NCBI GenBank assembly: GCA_902809985.1
Contig: CADDXC010000001.1
Coordinates: forward strand, 2,046,001-2,110,000
Origin: Clostridiaceae bacterium BL-3
GTDB lineage: Bacteria > Bacillota > Clostridia > Clostridiales > Clostridiaceae
DNA length: 64,000 nucleotides
Direction: 5' to 3'
A program made the translations under genes and the position numbers. The notes below the pieces were generated by a model. It saw nothing but the letters and a program-made list of their open reading frames with translations, had not been told where the DNA came from and searched no databases. Of this stretch, positions 26,098 to 36,204 are shown piece by piece. Each line of letters opens with the position of its first letter. Position 1 is the first letter of the stretch.

Positions 26098-26139
26098 TAG
26101 CTGCTTCACAAAAATATTCAAATTTTGATGAAGCAGCTA
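26098..26139 (-). terminator. Terminator after fbp
   Basis: TAGCTGCTTCA and TGAAGCAGCTA form perfect 11-base arms across an AT-rich loop, immediately downstream of the fbp stop codon. Confidence 0.85.
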
Positions 26140-26153
26140 TTAATTACTATAAT

Positions 26154-28154
26154 TTACTCTATATGATTATTATATTCTTTAATAAGCCCCTTTCTATAGG
26201 CTATCAAAAGCTTTTCCAAATCAGCTATCTGCTTTTTCAGCTCTTTCCCTATATCCGTATCTGCCACCCTTTTTCTCTTAGCTACATGTTCCAAAATTAC
26301 AGTAGAAGATATAATATCTTTGTCTTCTTCTATGGCATTTTTTATAGCTGAAAAAGGTTCATGAGAAGTAAGCAGTAATCCATAAGAATTATATATAAGT
26401 GTATATCCTGCAATTCCAGTTTCAGGCTGATATGCTTTGCAGAAGCCGCCATCTATTACAAGCAGCCGTCCATTTGCCTTTATAGGGCTTTCTCCTTCCT
26501 TAGTCTTTACGGGAATATGACCATTTATAATATGGGAAGTATCCGGGTCTAAATTGAATTCTGACAGTATATTCTTACATACCTGTTCGTTATCCCTGTA
26601 TTGGTAGTAATAATTTTTAGGCTCATAATGCGCCTCCTTATCATCAATAAAATATCTTTCAAAAGTGGTCATTCTGGTTTTCCCAAACATAGGTGAATCC
26701 TCCCCACACCACATGTACCACATCATGTCCATTGCATATCTTTTTGCAGGACTGTTGGGCTTGAAAAAATAGGCATCTCTGGCTATACGATCATATCTGT
26801 CCAGAAGTTCTTTCCCCCTGTAGCTTATTTTTCCTATTTTAACTTCTCTAAGACTTCCATCCTTATTGAGGGGAACGCATCCATGATAGAGAAGATTGGA
26901 ATTATAAACCAGATACATACTGCCTTTTCCATATAAAAATTTAATATGTCTCTGGAGCTTATCACTGTTTACAAAAGAATCTGTCAATTTTTGAATGATT
27001 TCCTGTTCCCTGTCCGTCAACTTATAGGGATCACTCCAATCAACAGTTGGAAAACTAGTGTCATTTAATTTATAAGTATGACCATATAAAGTTATTTCCC
27101 ATTTTTTTCTGTCTATCTTATCTAATAACAATCTATCTTCCATCTTAAATTCAGGATGCCTCTTTATTATCTGACCTTCTATCTTAAACTGCATTATGGC
27201 AATAGCCTTGTGCATCTTTGCCAAAAGCTGTAATTCATTTTCATTTATCTTCTTGTCCAATATTTTCGGTATAAAACTTTTACAAGGATCATCATTATAA
27301 AACTCCAGGGCAAAAGTCGCAAGTGGAAGCAAATTTATTCCATAACCATCCTCTACAGTTTTTAGATTAGCATATCTAAGAGATATCCTGAGTACATTTG
27401 CCACGCAGGATCTGCAGCCGGAAGCCGCTCCCATCCAGAGCATGTCGTGATTTCCCCATTGAATATCTACGGAATGATTATCCATAAGGGCATCCATTAT
27501 TATTTCAGCTCCAGGTCCTCTGTCATATATGTCTCCTATAATATGAAGTCTATCCACTACCAGCCTCTGTATTACATTGGATATTGCTATGATAAATTCA
27601 GGAGCGCGATCTATGTCTATAATAGTTTTTATTATACCATTATAATAAGCTTGTTTGTCCACTCTATCTTCCTGCTCATGAAGAAGTTCCTCTATTATAT
27701 ATGAAAAATCCTCTGGTAAAGCCTTCCTAACTTTGGAGCGGGTATATTTTGAAGATACATTTTTGCACAATTCAATGAGCTGGTATAAGGTCACTCTATA
27801 CCAATCCTGAAGATTTACCTCTTTTTCTTTGATGAGCTCTAACTTCCTTTCCGGATAATACACTACTGCAGCCAATGCCGCTTTTTGTTTTTCACTAAGC
27901 GAATTTCCGAATACATCATCTATTTTTCTCTTTATTACTCCAGAGGCATTTCTAAGCATGTGGGTAAAGGATTCATATTCTCCATGAATATCACTTATAA
28001 AGTGTTCCGTAGCTTTAGGCAAATTCAATATAGCTTCAAGGTTTATAATTTCCGTACTTGCGCTGGAAATTGTAGGATATTCTTTGGATAATAATTGAAG
28101 ATATCTTAAATCTTTTTCTATTATATCTAAATTGTTTTCATCATAGAAAATCAT
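26154..28154 (-). CDS. fbp: Fructose-1,6-bisphosphatase, class III
   Basis: A 666-residue class III enzyme, the form typical of Firmicutes and much larger than class I. It removes the 1-phosphate of fructose 1,6-bisphosphate in gluconeogenesis. Metallophosphatase motifs are visible: [38 protein letters not shown] and [16 protein letters not shown] 28154 follows AAGGAGAAAG. It lies downstream of a phosphohexomutase gene but a long palindrome separates the two. Confidence 0.96.
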   Translation of the reverse strand: MIFYDENNLDIIEKDLRYLQLLSKEYPTISSASTEIINLEAILNLPKATEHFISDIHGEYESFTHMLRNASGVIKRKIDDVFGNSLSEKQKAALAAVVYYPERKLELIKEKEVNLQDWYRVTLYQLIELCKNVSSKYTRSKVRKALPEDFSYIIEELLHEQEDRVDKQAYYNGIIKTIIDIDRAPEFIIAISNVIQRLVVDRLHIIGDIYDRGPGAEIIMDALMDNHSVDIQWGNHDMLWMGAASGCRSCVANVLRISLRYANLKTVEDGYGINLLPLATFALEFYNDDPCKSFIPKILDKKINENELQLLAKMHKAIAIMQFKIEGQIIKRHPEFKMEDRLLLDKIDRKKWEITLYGHTYKLNDTSFPTVDWSDPYKLTDREQEIIQKLTDSFVNSDKLQRHIKFLYGKGSMYLVYNSNLLYHGCVPLNKDGSLREVKIGKISYRGKELLDRYDRIARDAYFFKPNSPAKRYAMDMMWYMWCGEDSPMFGKTRMTTFERYFIDDKEAHYEPKNYYYQYRDNEQVCKNILSEFNLDPDTSHIINGHIPVKTKEGESPIKANGRLLVIDGGFCKAYQPETGIAGYTLIYNSYGLLLTSHEPFSAIKNAIEEDKDIISSTVILEHVAKRKRVADTDIGKELKKQIADLEKLLIAYRKGLIKEYNNHIE

Positions 28155-28186
28155 ATTTACTTTCTCCTTCTTAAAATATTATAGAT

Positions 28187-28230
28187 ATAAAAATGATATA
28201 CTATAATATATTATAGTATATCATTTTTAT
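28187..28230. terminator. 44-bp perfect palindrome, probable terminator of the phosphohexomutase gene
   Basis: ATAAAAATGATATACTATAA pairs perfectly with its reverse complement over 22 bases per arm with no mismatch. It lies between the phosphohexomutase stop and the fbp start, with T-rich ends that could stop transcription on either strand. Confidence 0.7.
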
Positions 28231-28293
28231 CATGTATAGTATAAATTAAGATATCTAGTATAGCACATACCGTATATAGTAAAAATTATGTGC

Positions 28294-29808
28294 TCATTTG
28301 AAACTACTGCTGTTTAAATCCTCATATTTTGTAAAAAATGGCTTTAGCCTATCCACAATTACCCCTGATCCCGTTTCAGCATCTGACTCAATATTCAAGC
28401 ACAACACCGGTTCATGAAGAGAAAGTCTTAATAAAAACCATCCATCCCCATTTTTATTGTCACACTCCACTCTTATTCCCTCATAATTATTGGCTGCCTC
28501 TTTCCATCCTTTAATTCCTTTTATATATTCTTTTAGATTCTCTATTATTGTAGAACCATATTCTATAAAATTGTCCTTTAAAACAGGAAACCTAAATTCT
28601 AAACTCTGCAGTGGAGTTTTTAAACTGTCTATCAAACTTTCTATATTTTTTCTCTGTTTTTTAAGTTTAGCCATTTTTATCAGTATTTTTGCTATTAAAT
28701 AAGCACCATCATCTAAAAAATAATTTTCCTTTAAAGCTGCATGGCCTGATGTTTCAATGGCTAAAAAACAATCTTTTCCTTCATTATTTAATCTTATACC
28801 TTCATTTATAACATTTCTATAACCTCTCTTAAACCTGTGATGTATTCCCCCTAAATTTTCAATAAATTCACTTAATCCTCTCGAAGTTACAGAATCAGTA
28901 ACTACAGCAGTACCCGGATGTTCTTCTAAAACTATAGAAGAGGCTAAAGCTATGAGAGCGTTTCTGTTTATTTTTCTGCCGCTGTCATCTACAATAGCTG
29001 CCCTGTCTACATCTGCATCAAATACTACTCCCAAATCAGCCTCATTTTCAATTACGGCGTTTCTTATGGAATCCATGGCCTCTTTAGCCTCTGGATTGGG
29101 AATATGGTTGGAAAATCTTCCATCTGGATTGATAAACTGGCTCCCATCGGTATCAGCACCTAATGGCTCCAAGACTTTGCTTGTAAAAAATCCTCCTGCT
29201 CCATTACCAGCGTCCACTATGATTTTAAGACCTGCTAACGGTATCTCATAATTTGTTTCTGAATTTATACTCTCCCTGATCTTTTCAATCAGCAGCTTAG
29301 AATATTCACTTATAAAATCTATTTTTAAAATTTTTCCCCTCCTACAGGCATCCTCATAATTACCCTCCAGAGCTTTTGTCAATATATATTTTATATCATC
29401 ACTCTCGCAGCCGCCCTTTTCAGTAAAAAATTTCAATCCATTATAATAATAGGGCAGGTGGCTCGCCGTTATCATAATAGAACCATTACATTTATAGTCT
29501 GGATGTACGGTAGTCATAAACATAGCCGGCGTAGTACACAATCCACAGTCACATACAGTACATCCAAGATTTAAAAGTTCTCCGGATACAGCATCCTTGA
29601 TTTCCGGACCTGACAGTCTTGAATCCATACCAACTGCAACTTTAAGTTTTTCATTTCCTATGCTTTTTTTACCTTTAAGCCATATCACAAATCCTCTGGT
29701 TATCATTTTCACTCTTTCAGCAGTTAAATTTATATCCTTTTCCCTGTTCTCAATGGCAATTCCCCTTATATCTGTTCCATTTTGCAATTTATACAATTCT
29801 TCCAGCAT
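28294..29808 (-). CDS. Phosphohexomutase (phosphoglucomutase/phosphomannomutase family)
   Basis: A 504-residue alpha-D-phosphohexomutase. The phosphoserine loop TASHLPYYYNG (Ser116) differs from the usual TASHNP. The metal loop is DADVDR rather than DGDGDR, and the sugar-binding loop is ETSGHAALKENYFLDDG. These changes place it in a less common branch; it may act on glucose, mannose or a related sugar 1-phosphate for cell-surface synthesis. ATG 29808 is near GGGAGG. Enzyme class is sure; substrate is not. Confidence 0.88.
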   Translation of the reverse strand: MLEELYKLQNGTDIRGIAIENREKDINLTAERVKMITRGFVIWLKGKKSIGNEKLKVAVGMDSRLSGPEIKDAVSGELLNLGCTVCDCGLCTTPAMFMTTVHPDYKCNGSIMITASHLPYYYNGLKFFTEKGGCESDDIKYILTKALEGNYEDACRRGKILKIDFISEYSKLLIEKIRESINSETNYEIPLAGLKIIVDAGNGAGGFFTSKVLEPLGADTDGSQFINPDGRFSNHIPNPEAKEAMDSIRNAVIENEADLGVVFDADVDRAAIVDDSGRKINRNALIALASSIVLEEHPGTAVVTDSVTSRGLSEFIENLGGIHHRFKRGYRNVINEGIRLNNEGKDCFLAIETSGHAALKENYFLDDGAYLIAKILIKMAKLKKQRKNIESLIDSLKTPLQSLEFRFPVLKDNFIEYGSTIIENLKEYIKGIKGWKEAANNYEGIRVECDNKNGDGWFLLRLSLHEPVLCLNIESDAETGSGVIVDRLKPFFTKYEDLNSSSFK

Positions 29809-29872
29809 ATATATCCTCCCAATCTTTAATTCTTACGTGTAATATTATACAACAATTTGAAGTTTATATAGA

Positions 29873-32044
29873 TTAAAATCTCATGGTCCTCATAGAATTA
29901 AACACCGCTATAAGGGCAACTCCCACATCTCCAAATACCGCTTCCCATATATTGGCTATTCCCAGAGCTCCCAAAACCAAAATTACAAATTTTACTCCCA
30001 GGGCAATCACTATATTTTGTACAACTATTTTTTTGGTTTTTCTCGCTATTTTAATGGCTACTGGTATTTTTGAAGGTTCATCCGTCATTATAACCACGTC
30101 CGCAGCTTCTATGGCAGCATCTGAACCAATTCCTCCCATGGCCACTCCTACATCTGCTCTTGCAAGCACCGGAGCATCATTAATTCCATCCCCTACAAAT
30201 GCCAATTTATGTCTTCCATTATTTCTGCCGTATATTTCTTCTAATTTTTTCACTTTTCCATCTGGGAGAAGTTCTGTATACACCTCATCCAATCCGATAT
30301 TTTCCGCTACTTTTTTCCCTGCTGAATAGCTATCTCCAGTTAACATTATCACCTTTCCTATGCCCACTTTCTTTAAACTTTCCACTGCTTCTCTGGAATC
30401 TTCCTTTATTTCATCAGATATAACTATATATCCTGCATAATTGCGGTCAACTGCCACATGTACTACAGTTCCTATTTCCTGAACTTTTTCTCCCGCAATT
30501 TTATTATCCAGCATCAAATTTCCATTTCCAACCAGCACTTGAACACCATTTACATTAGCCTGTATACCTTTTCCCGGAATTTCATTATAGTCTTTTATCA
30601 AATTCCTCTCTATTCCTTTATTATAAGCTCTTAATATTGAAGTTGAAATAGGATGATTCGAATAAGACTCGGCATAGGATGCATATTTTAAAATGTCTTC
30701 TTCTTTAAAATCGCCGCAGTTTTTCACTTTCGCAACCTCAAATACCCCTTTAGTCAGAGTACCCGTTTTGTCAAATACCACCGTATTTACATCATTTAGA
30801 GCTTCTAAGTAGTTTCCTCCTTTTACAAGGATTCCATTTTTAGAAGCACTTCCTATTCCCCCGAAGAATCCCAGCGGTATGGATATAACAAGTGCGCAGG
30901 GACAAGAAACTACCAAAAATATCAATGCTCTATAAAACCAGTCGGAAAAAGTTTCTCCACTCATGAGAACAGGTGGAAGGACAGCTAGCATAAAGGACAA
31001 TATAACTACTGCAGGAGTATAATATCTGGCAAATTTGGTTATAAAATTTTCAGTAGGAGCTTTTTTACTGCTGGCATTTTGAACTAAATCCAATATTCTG
31101 GCCACAGTAGATTGTCCAAATTCCTTGGTTACTTTTACAGACAGCACTCCATTTTTATTTATAAATCCACCCAATACCTCATCGCCTATAGAAACCTTCT
31201 TTGGAAGTGATTCTCCAGTAAGAGCTGAAGTATCAATCATGGAATCTCCGTTTATTACTTTTCCATCAAGAGGTATTTTTTCTCCCGGCTTGATCAATAT
31301 TATATCTCCAATATTTACTTCCTCCGGAGCCATCTTTTTTACTCCATCCTCCACTTTTACACTGGCAAAATCCGGTTTTATATTCATTAAATTTGATATG
31401 GATTTTCTGGAATTATCTACAGCTCTATCCTGAAAATACTCACCAATTCTATAAAACAGCATTACTGCCACAGCCTCTGGAAACTGCTTAATGGAAAGAG
31501 CACCTATACTTGCAATGCACATTAAGAAATTCTCATCAAATACCTGTCCTCTAATTATATTTCTAAAAGCTTTTAATAATATTTCTCTTCCAATTATAAT
31601 ATAGCTTATCAAATACAATGTCATTTCTATTTTGAACTGAAAGTTAAAAATTATAGCACTTATATAGAGCACAACACCTATTCCCTGAATTATATTTTCC
31701 ATTCTGTTATTTTTTGTTTCATCACAATTTCCTTTTTCCTCCGATTTAAGATTTTTCGTGCCATATAGTACCTTTACTTCCGGTTCTATCGTATTTATTA
31801 TATTTTCTATTTTTTTTACAACATAATCCAGCTTTTGTTCGTCTTCCAATTGTACAATAAGTTTCTTAGACAGAAAATCTAAATATGCAGTCTTTATTTC
31901 AGGAATATTCTTTACCCGACTTTCAATTTTACTGGCACAATTAGCACAGCATAAGTTCTCCAGTATAAACTCTCTTTTTTTATCATTACCTTTAACATCT
32001 ATAATCCTACTGTCACTTAATTTGCCGTCCACAGTCACATTCAT
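29873..32044 (-). CDS. Heavy-metal P1B ATPase, Zn/Cd/Pb-export type
   Basis: A 723-residue P-type ATPase. One N-terminal HMA domain with CCANCASKIE, then membrane helices, the actuator TGES, the metal-site helix SCPCALVISIPLGFFGG, the phosphorylation loop DKTGTLTKG, and the GDGINDAP hinge. CPC followed by ALVIS with a later lysine/aspartate rather than NY/MS elements is typical of Zn/Cd exporters, not copper. ATG 32044 follows GGAGGG. It is cut off from the copper operon by a terminator and has its own promoter and operator. Confidence 0.92.
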   Translation of the reverse strand: MNVTVDGKLSDSRIIDVKGNDKKREFILENLCCANCASKIESRVKNIPEIKTAYLDFLSKKLIVQLEDEQKLDYVVKKIENIINTIEPEVKVLYGTKNLKSEEKGNCDETKNNRMENIIQGIGVVLYISAIIFNFQFKIEMTLYLISYIIIGREILLKAFRNIIRGQVFDENFLMCIASIGALSIKQFPEAVAVMLFYRIGEYFQDRAVDNSRKSISNLMNIKPDFASVKVEDGVKKMAPEEVNIGDIILIKPGEKIPLDGKVINGDSMIDTSALTGESLPKKVSIGDEVLGGFINKNGVLSVKVTKEFGQSTVARILDLVQNASSKKAPTENFITKFARYYTPAVVILSFMLAVLPPVLMSGETFSDWFYRALIFLVVSCPCALVISIPLGFFGGIGSASKNGILVKGGNYLEALNDVNTVVFDKTGTLTKGVFEVAKVKNCGDFKEEDILKYASYAESYSNHPISTSILRAYNKGIERNLIKDYNEIPGKGIQANVNGVQVLVGNGNLMLDNKIAGEKVQEIGTVVHVAVDRNYAGYIVISDEIKEDSREAVESLKKVGIGKVIMLTGDSYSAGKKVAENIGLDEVYTELLPDGKVKKLEEIYGRNNGRHKLAFVGDGINDAPVLARADVGVAMGGIGSDAAIEAADVVIMTDEPSKIPVAIKIARKTKKIVVQNIVIALGVKFVILVLGALGIANIWEAVFGDVGVALIAVFNSMRTMRF

Positions 32045-32113
32045 TCAAATTCCCTCCATCTCTTTCTTTTATACAGCTGCTTATAATATTTCCTTCTATA
32101 TGTATTAAAATTT

Positions 32114-32145
32114 ACATATGAATATATGAGTAATTGTTCATATGT
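32114..32145 (-). promoter_or_regulatory. Operator-like inverted repeat before the Zn/Cd ATPase gene
   Basis: ACATATGAA (32114-32122) and TTCATATGT (32137-32145) are perfect 9-base arms 14 bases apart, just downstream of the -10 element. The TGAA/TTCA half-sites resemble ArsR/SmtB-family operators. No ArsR gene lies in the window. Confidence 0.6.
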
Positions 32146-32155
32146 TTATACTATT

Positions 32156-32184
32156 AGTATATTTTAATAATCTATAAATGTCAA
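32156..32184 (-). promoter_or_regulatory. Promoter of the Zn/Cd ATPase gene
   Basis: TTGACA (32179-32184) and TATACT (32156-32161) are 17 bases apart on the minus strand. Confidence 0.85.
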
Positions 32185-32213
32185 TAATTTGTCTAAATAA
32201 ATATGACTAAATT

Positions 32214-32251
32214 AAAAATAGCTAATGAAGAAACCTTCATTAGCTATTTTT
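32214..32251 (-). terminator. Terminator ending the csoR-copA-copZ transcript
   Basis: AAAAATAGCTAATGAAG and CTTCATTAGCTATTTTT form 17-base perfect arms around a four-base loop, 30 bases after the copZ stop. Confidence 0.92.
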
Positions 32252-32282
32252 ACATCAGCATTATCAAAATATATTGTACTTT

Positions 32283-32510
32283 TTACTCTATATCTTTTAC
32301 TTCATAGCCTGCATCCTTAACAGCCTTTTCTATATCCGAATTGTTGATTTCAGAAGAAGATTTTATAACTGCAGTTTTACTTCCCAAATCCACTTTCACA
32401 CTTGAAACTCCTTCTATTGACTCTAAAGCTGATTTAACATGTTCAACACAATGCTGGCAGCTCATTCCCTCTACATGTGCTATTTTTTTTATTTTTCCTT
32501 TAAAAAACAT
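32283..32510 (-). CDS. copZ: Copper chaperone CopZ-like HMA protein
   Basis: A 75-residue heavy-metal-associated domain with the ligand loop GMSCQHCVEHV near residues 15-25 and the conserved GVSSVKVDLGSKTAVI strand. It would carry Cu(I) to CopA in the cytoplasm. It follows copA in the same operon. ATG 32510 follows AAGAGGTG. Confidence 0.92.
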   Translation of the reverse strand: MFFKGKIKKIAHVEGMSCQHCVEHVKSALESIEGVSSVKVDLGSKTAVIKSSSEINNSDIEKAVKDAGYEVKDIE

Positions 32511-32594
32511 ATCTACACCTCTTTACATTTTTATATTTATTTTAAATTGTCAGCTTTAACTCAAACTTCCAACTTAAATTGCCGATTAAATTTC

Positions 32595-34835
32595 TCAATT
32601 GTACACTGGTTTAAATCTCTTAAGCCTAAGTGCATTTAAAAGCACTGAAACCGAGCTAAAACTCATAGCTAGTGCTGCTATCATAGGATTCAAAAGTGGT
32701 CCTCCAAATATAAAAAGTATTCCCATGGCCACAGGTATACCTAATGAGTTGTATCCAAAAGCCCAAAATAAATTTTCTTTTATATTCTTTATGGTCTTTT
32801 TGCTCAGATCTATGGCCGTAACCACGTCCATCAAGTCACTTTTCATAAGGACAATATCCGCTGATTCCATAGCCACATCTGTGCCAGAGCCTATTGCTAT
32901 GCCTACATCCGCCTGTGCCAGAGCTGGGGCATCATTTATTCCATCACCAACCATAGCTACTTTCTTATTCTCATTCTGCAGCTTTTTTACCTCATTGGCC
33001 TTATCCTCTGGAAGAACCTCTGCAAGCACTCTGTCTATTCCAACTTGCTCCGCTATGGCCTGAGCTGTATTTTTATTGTCTCCAGTTATCATAGCCACTT
33101 CTATACCAAGGGAATGGAGCTTTTCTACAGCCTTTCTGCTGTTTTCTTTAACCGTGTCCGCTACAGCTATTATTCCTATTAATTTATTATTTAATGCTAC
33201 ATACATAGGCGTTTTGCCTTCACTAGAAAGTTTTTTCCACACCATCTCCATATTCTCCAGAGAAACTTTTTTGTCTAGAATAAGTTTTCCATTGCCTAAA
33301 AGCACATCATCATTTCCCACGGAAACTTCAATGCCGCGGCCGGGTATAGCAACAAAAGAATTTACCTTTCTCAATAAAATGCTCCTATTCTTAGCTTCTT
33401 TAACTATAGCTTCTCCCAGCGGGTGCTCCGATGCTTTTTCAGCAGAAGCTGCAACTTGAAGTAAATAATCCTCTTTCACTGTGTCTAATGGAACTATATC
33501 TGTAATTTTTGGTTTCCCTTCAGTTATAGTGCCGGTCTTATCAAATACTACAGTTTGTATTTTATGGGCAATTTCTAAAGCTCCACCACTTTTTATAAGT
33601 ACCCCATACTCTGCCCCCTTGCCAGTTCCCACCATTATAGCCGTTGGTGTAGCCAATCCCAGTGCACAAGGACAAGCTATTACAAGTACAGATATAAATA
33701 TGGTTACTGCAAATACACCAGATTGCCCAGATACATACCAGCCTATAGATGCCAATATACCCAATACAAGCACTACAGGCACAAAATAACCAGCTATTAT
33801 ATCAGCCAGTTTTGCAATAGGTGCCTTAGATCCCTGAGCCTCTTCAACCAGTTTTATTATCTGAGAGAGTACAGTGTCCTTCCCCACTCTAGTAGCTCTA
33901 TACTTTATAGAACCATTTTTATTTATACTTGCACCTATAATTTTACTTCCCGGAGTTTTCTCCACCGGTATACTCTCCCCTGTAAGCATCGATTCGTCTA
34001 CAGAAGTCATTCCTTCAATAACTTCACCATCCACAGGGATTTTTTCTCCAGGCCTTACTACAAGCACATCAGAAACTTCCACTTCATCAATTGGAATCTT
34101 TATTTCTTCTCCATCTCTCATTATATTTGCAGTTTTAGGAGCTAAATCCATTAATTTCTTTATTGCTTCAGAAGTCTTTCCTTTAGCCAGATTTTCAAAA
34201 TATTTTCCCAAAGTTATAAGAGTAAGTATAACCCCTGCAGATTCAAAATACATATGGTAATAACTGTTGTCCTGTAATATTTTAAATACGGAAAACACGC
34301 TGTACAAAAATGCTGCCGATGTCCCTATAGCTATAAGCGAATCCATATTTGGGCTTCTTCTAAACAATGACTTAAATCCTATAGTAAAATACTTTTTCCC
34401 AACTATTATCACCGGAAGAACTAATAAAAGCTGAATTACCGCAAATGCCCTGGGATGAACCATAGGATCCACTGCTGCAGGAGGCATTACATTTAAACTT
34501 TCGGCTATCATGGGACCCATAGCTACAACAAGAAGTGGAATTGTGAATACAGCAGATATTATAAACCTTCTTTTCAATTCTCCAATTTCTTCTTTTTTCT
34601 TTTTTTCTTTGTCAGCAGCACTTTCCTCTTCTAAAATTTTATATCCTGCCTTCTCGATATCTTTTTTCAAGCTGTCAATTTTCATTTTAGAAGGATCAAA
34701 AGTTACAGCTAGTTTTTCAGTAGCAAAATTTACACTGGCCTCCTCCACTCCTTCTACTTTCTTGCTCACCTTTTCTATTGTTCTAGCGCAGGCTGCGCAA
34801 CTCATTCCCTCTATTTGAAAAATTTTACTTTTCAT
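32595..34835 (-). CDS. copA: Copper-exporting P1B ATPase CopA
   Basis: A 746-residue Cu(I) exporter. One HMA domain carries [10 protein letters not shown] (residues 10-19). The membrane copper site [10 protein letters not shown], the phosphorylation loop DKTGTITEG, the actuator TGES and the [20 protein letters not shown] hinge are all intact; the C-terminal helices have [13 protein letters not shown], with the Asn-Tyr-type ligand region shown as YN. ATG 34835 follows GGGAGG. It lies between csoR and copZ, the usual order for copper operons. Confidence 0.96.
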   Translation of the reverse strand: MKSKIFQIEGMSCAACARTIEKVSKKVEGVEEASVNFATEKLAVTFDPSKMKIDSLKKDIEKAGYKILEEESAADKEKKKKEEIGELKRRFIISAVFTIPLLVVAMGPMIAESLNVMPPAAVDPMVHPRAFAVIQLLLVLPVIIVGKKYFTIGFKSLFRRSPNMDSLIAIGTSAAFLYSVFSVFKILQDNSYYHMYFESAGVILTLITLGKYFENLAKGKTSEAIKKLMDLAPKTANIMRDGEEIKIPIDEVEVSDVLVVRPGEKIPVDGEVIEGMTSVDESMLTGESIPVEKTPGSKIIGASINKNGSIKYRATRVGKDTVLSQIIKLVEEAQGSKAPIAKLADIIAGYFVPVVLVLGILASIGWYVSGQSGVFAVTIFISVLVIACPCALGLATPTAIMVGTGKGAEYGVLIKSGGALEIAHKIQTVVFDKTGTITEGKPKITDIVPLDTVKEDYLLQVAASAEKASEHPLGEAIVKEAKNRSILLRKVNSFVAIPGRGIEVSVGNDDVLLGNGKLILDKKVSLENMEMVWKKLSSEGKTPMYVALNNKLIGIIAVADTVKENSRKAVEKLHSLGIEVAMITGDNKNTAQAIAEQVGIDRVLAEVLPEDKANEVKKLQNENKKVAMVGDGINDAPALAQADVGIAIGSGTDVAMESADIVLMKSDLMDVVTAIDLSKKTIKNIKENLFWAFGYNSLGIPVAMGILFIFGGPLLNPMIAALAMSFSSVSVLLNALRLKRFKPVYN

Positions 34836-34872
34836 TCTAAAACCTCCCTAAAACAAATTCACATTTATATTT

Positions 34873-35145
34873 TTATCCATTCTTGTCTAGCAACTTACCT
34901 AATAAATTCATTATTTCATCCACCTTTTCTTCTCCAGAATTATGAAGAAAGGCATCCTTCACACAATGATTTAAATGCTGCTTTAGTATTAACAAATTTG
35001 CTTTTTTCAATAGAGCCTGAGCTGCTACAATTTGATTGGATATATCAATACAGTATCTTCCATCTTCTATCATTTTCATTATTCCTTCAATTTGACCCTT
35101 TGAAGTTTTTAATGCCTGAAAAGCCCTCTTTTTTTCTTCATTCAT
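34873..35145 (-). CDS. csoR: CsoR-family copper-sensing repressor
   Basis: A 90-residue DUF156/CsoR protein. The Cu(I) ligands appear with the standard spacing: Cys32 in GRYC, and His57 and Cys61 in QHLNHC. It represses copper-export genes until Cu(I) binds. ATG 35145 after GGGGAGGAGGTAGAG is much better than the upstream ATG at 35211, which would turn the operator into coding sequence. It is the first gene of csoR-copA-copZ. Confidence 0.94.
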   Translation of the reverse strand: MNEEKKRAFQALKTSKGQIEGIMKMIEDGRYCIDISNQIVAAQALLKKANLLILKQHLNHCVKDAFLHNSGEEKVDEIMNLLGKLLDKNG

Positions 35146-35158
35146 CTCTACCTCCTCC

Positions 35159-35175
35159 CCACCCCTGTGGGGTGG
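35159..35175 (-). promoter_or_regulatory. CsoR operator
   Basis: CCACCCCTGTGGGGTGG is a 7-base-arm palindrome with a TGT centre, GC-rich in an AT-rich setting, directly before the csoR ribosome site. It matches the ACCCC/GGGGT pattern of CsoR operators. TTGTTT and TAAAAT lie upstream as a possible promoter. Confidence 0.8.
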
Positions 35176-35190
35176 TATTTTATAAAAAAT

Positions 35191-35230
35191 ATAAAATTTA
35201 AACAATATCAACTTCTTGTTTAAATTTTAT
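35191..35230 (-). repeat. Second inverted repeat in the csoR promoter region
   Basis: ATAAAATTTAAACAA (35191-35205) and TTGTTTAAATTTTAT (35216-35230) are perfect 15-base arms ten bases apart, overlapping the likely -35 box. It could be an upstream terminator or a second operator. Confidence 0.6.
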
Positions 35231-35355
35231 TATCGATTAATAATCATTCTATATCTACATTATAACTCAAATTTTCATTTTGTATATACCTTTTTAACAT
35301 ATTTATCAATACTATAGTAAATTCACAGACATTACACATATCTGCGTTTTGAATT

Positions 35356-36114
35356 TTATCTGCAGATATTCTTAGGTATATCCGTTAAATTCACCTTTTG
35401 AATACCTGACCTGCGTGGATTTACCAGCGCCACAGCTTTTTCCTTGCTTAGAGTGACCATGATATTACCACTGTCCTTATTCAAGGATATATCCGTAGGA
35501 TACCTCCCCACTCTTAACTTTTTTACTTTTTTAAAATTTTCCATGTCCACTACAGTTATAGTATCCTCTCCAGTATTTGCCACATAACAGCATTTGCCAT
35601 CAGCAGATAGACAGAGAGCTTTTGGTCTCCTTCCAGTGGATATGGGTTGAAGCACAATATAATTTTCAGAATCAATCAAGGATATGTCATTGTCTTTAGT
35701 ATTAGTTACCATTATGTAATTCCTATTAGGAACAAAAGCAATTCGTGAAGGATGCCTCCCAATTTGCAGCTTCTTTACAAGCTTGTCGTTTTGAACATTG
35801 TAAAATAGGATAAATCCGTTATCGTCTTCATCTTTAATATTCAATACTACTACTGCTAAAGTTTTTCCATCTGGAGATACCCTTATATCTTCAGGTCTTC
35901 CTTCCACATTGATTCTGCTCACAATCTGATTTGTAACGGAATCAATTTTACATATAGTTTTTTCTCCAGTAATTACAAAATAATAATTCCTTGGATCCCG
36001 CGTTTCTTTTGCCAGGGATTTTGCCCTATATCCCATAGTTGTAAATGCACCAATTAAAAATACTATCAATAAACTTAAAGCTAATATAACATTATTTCTC
36101 TTGCATTTGGACAT
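35356..36114 (-). CDS. Membrane-anchored YVTN-type beta-propeller protein
   Basis: A 252-residue protein with an N-terminal membrane helix (VILALSLLIVFLIGAFTTMGY) and about five repeats of the YVTN/YncE kind: PEDIRVSPDGKTLAVVV, PSRIAFVPNRNYIMVTN, PKALCLSADGKCCYVAN and PTDISLNKDSGNIMVTL. Each repeat is about 40 residues. Such propellers usually act as binding scaffolds outside the cell. The ligand is unknown. ATG 36114 follows AAGGGGTG. Confidence 0.85.
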   Translation of the reverse strand: MSKCKRNNVILALSLLIVFLIGAFTTMGYRAKSLAKETRDPRNYYFVITGEKTICKIDSVTNQIVSRINVEGRPEDIRVSPDGKTLAVVVLNIKDEDDNGFILFYNVQNDKLVKKLQIGRHPSRIAFVPNRNYIMVTNTKDNDISLIDSENYIVLQPISTGRRPKALCLSADGKCCYVANTGEDTITVVDMENFKKVKKLRVGRYPTDISLNKDSGNIMVTLSKEKAVALVNPRRSGIQKVNLTDIPKNICR

Positions 36115-36204
36115 ATCAAAACACCCCTTACCTCGTTTTCTATCTTATTTTGTGCTTTTTTTAACATATATATTCCTCTTGATGGTAACGAGTTAAAATT
36201 TTTT

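Noticed and set aside
33723-34145. 140-codon plus-strand ORF opposite copA
   Set aside because: Composition rich in Tyr, Ser and Cys is that of antisense frames, and copA is intact on the other strand.
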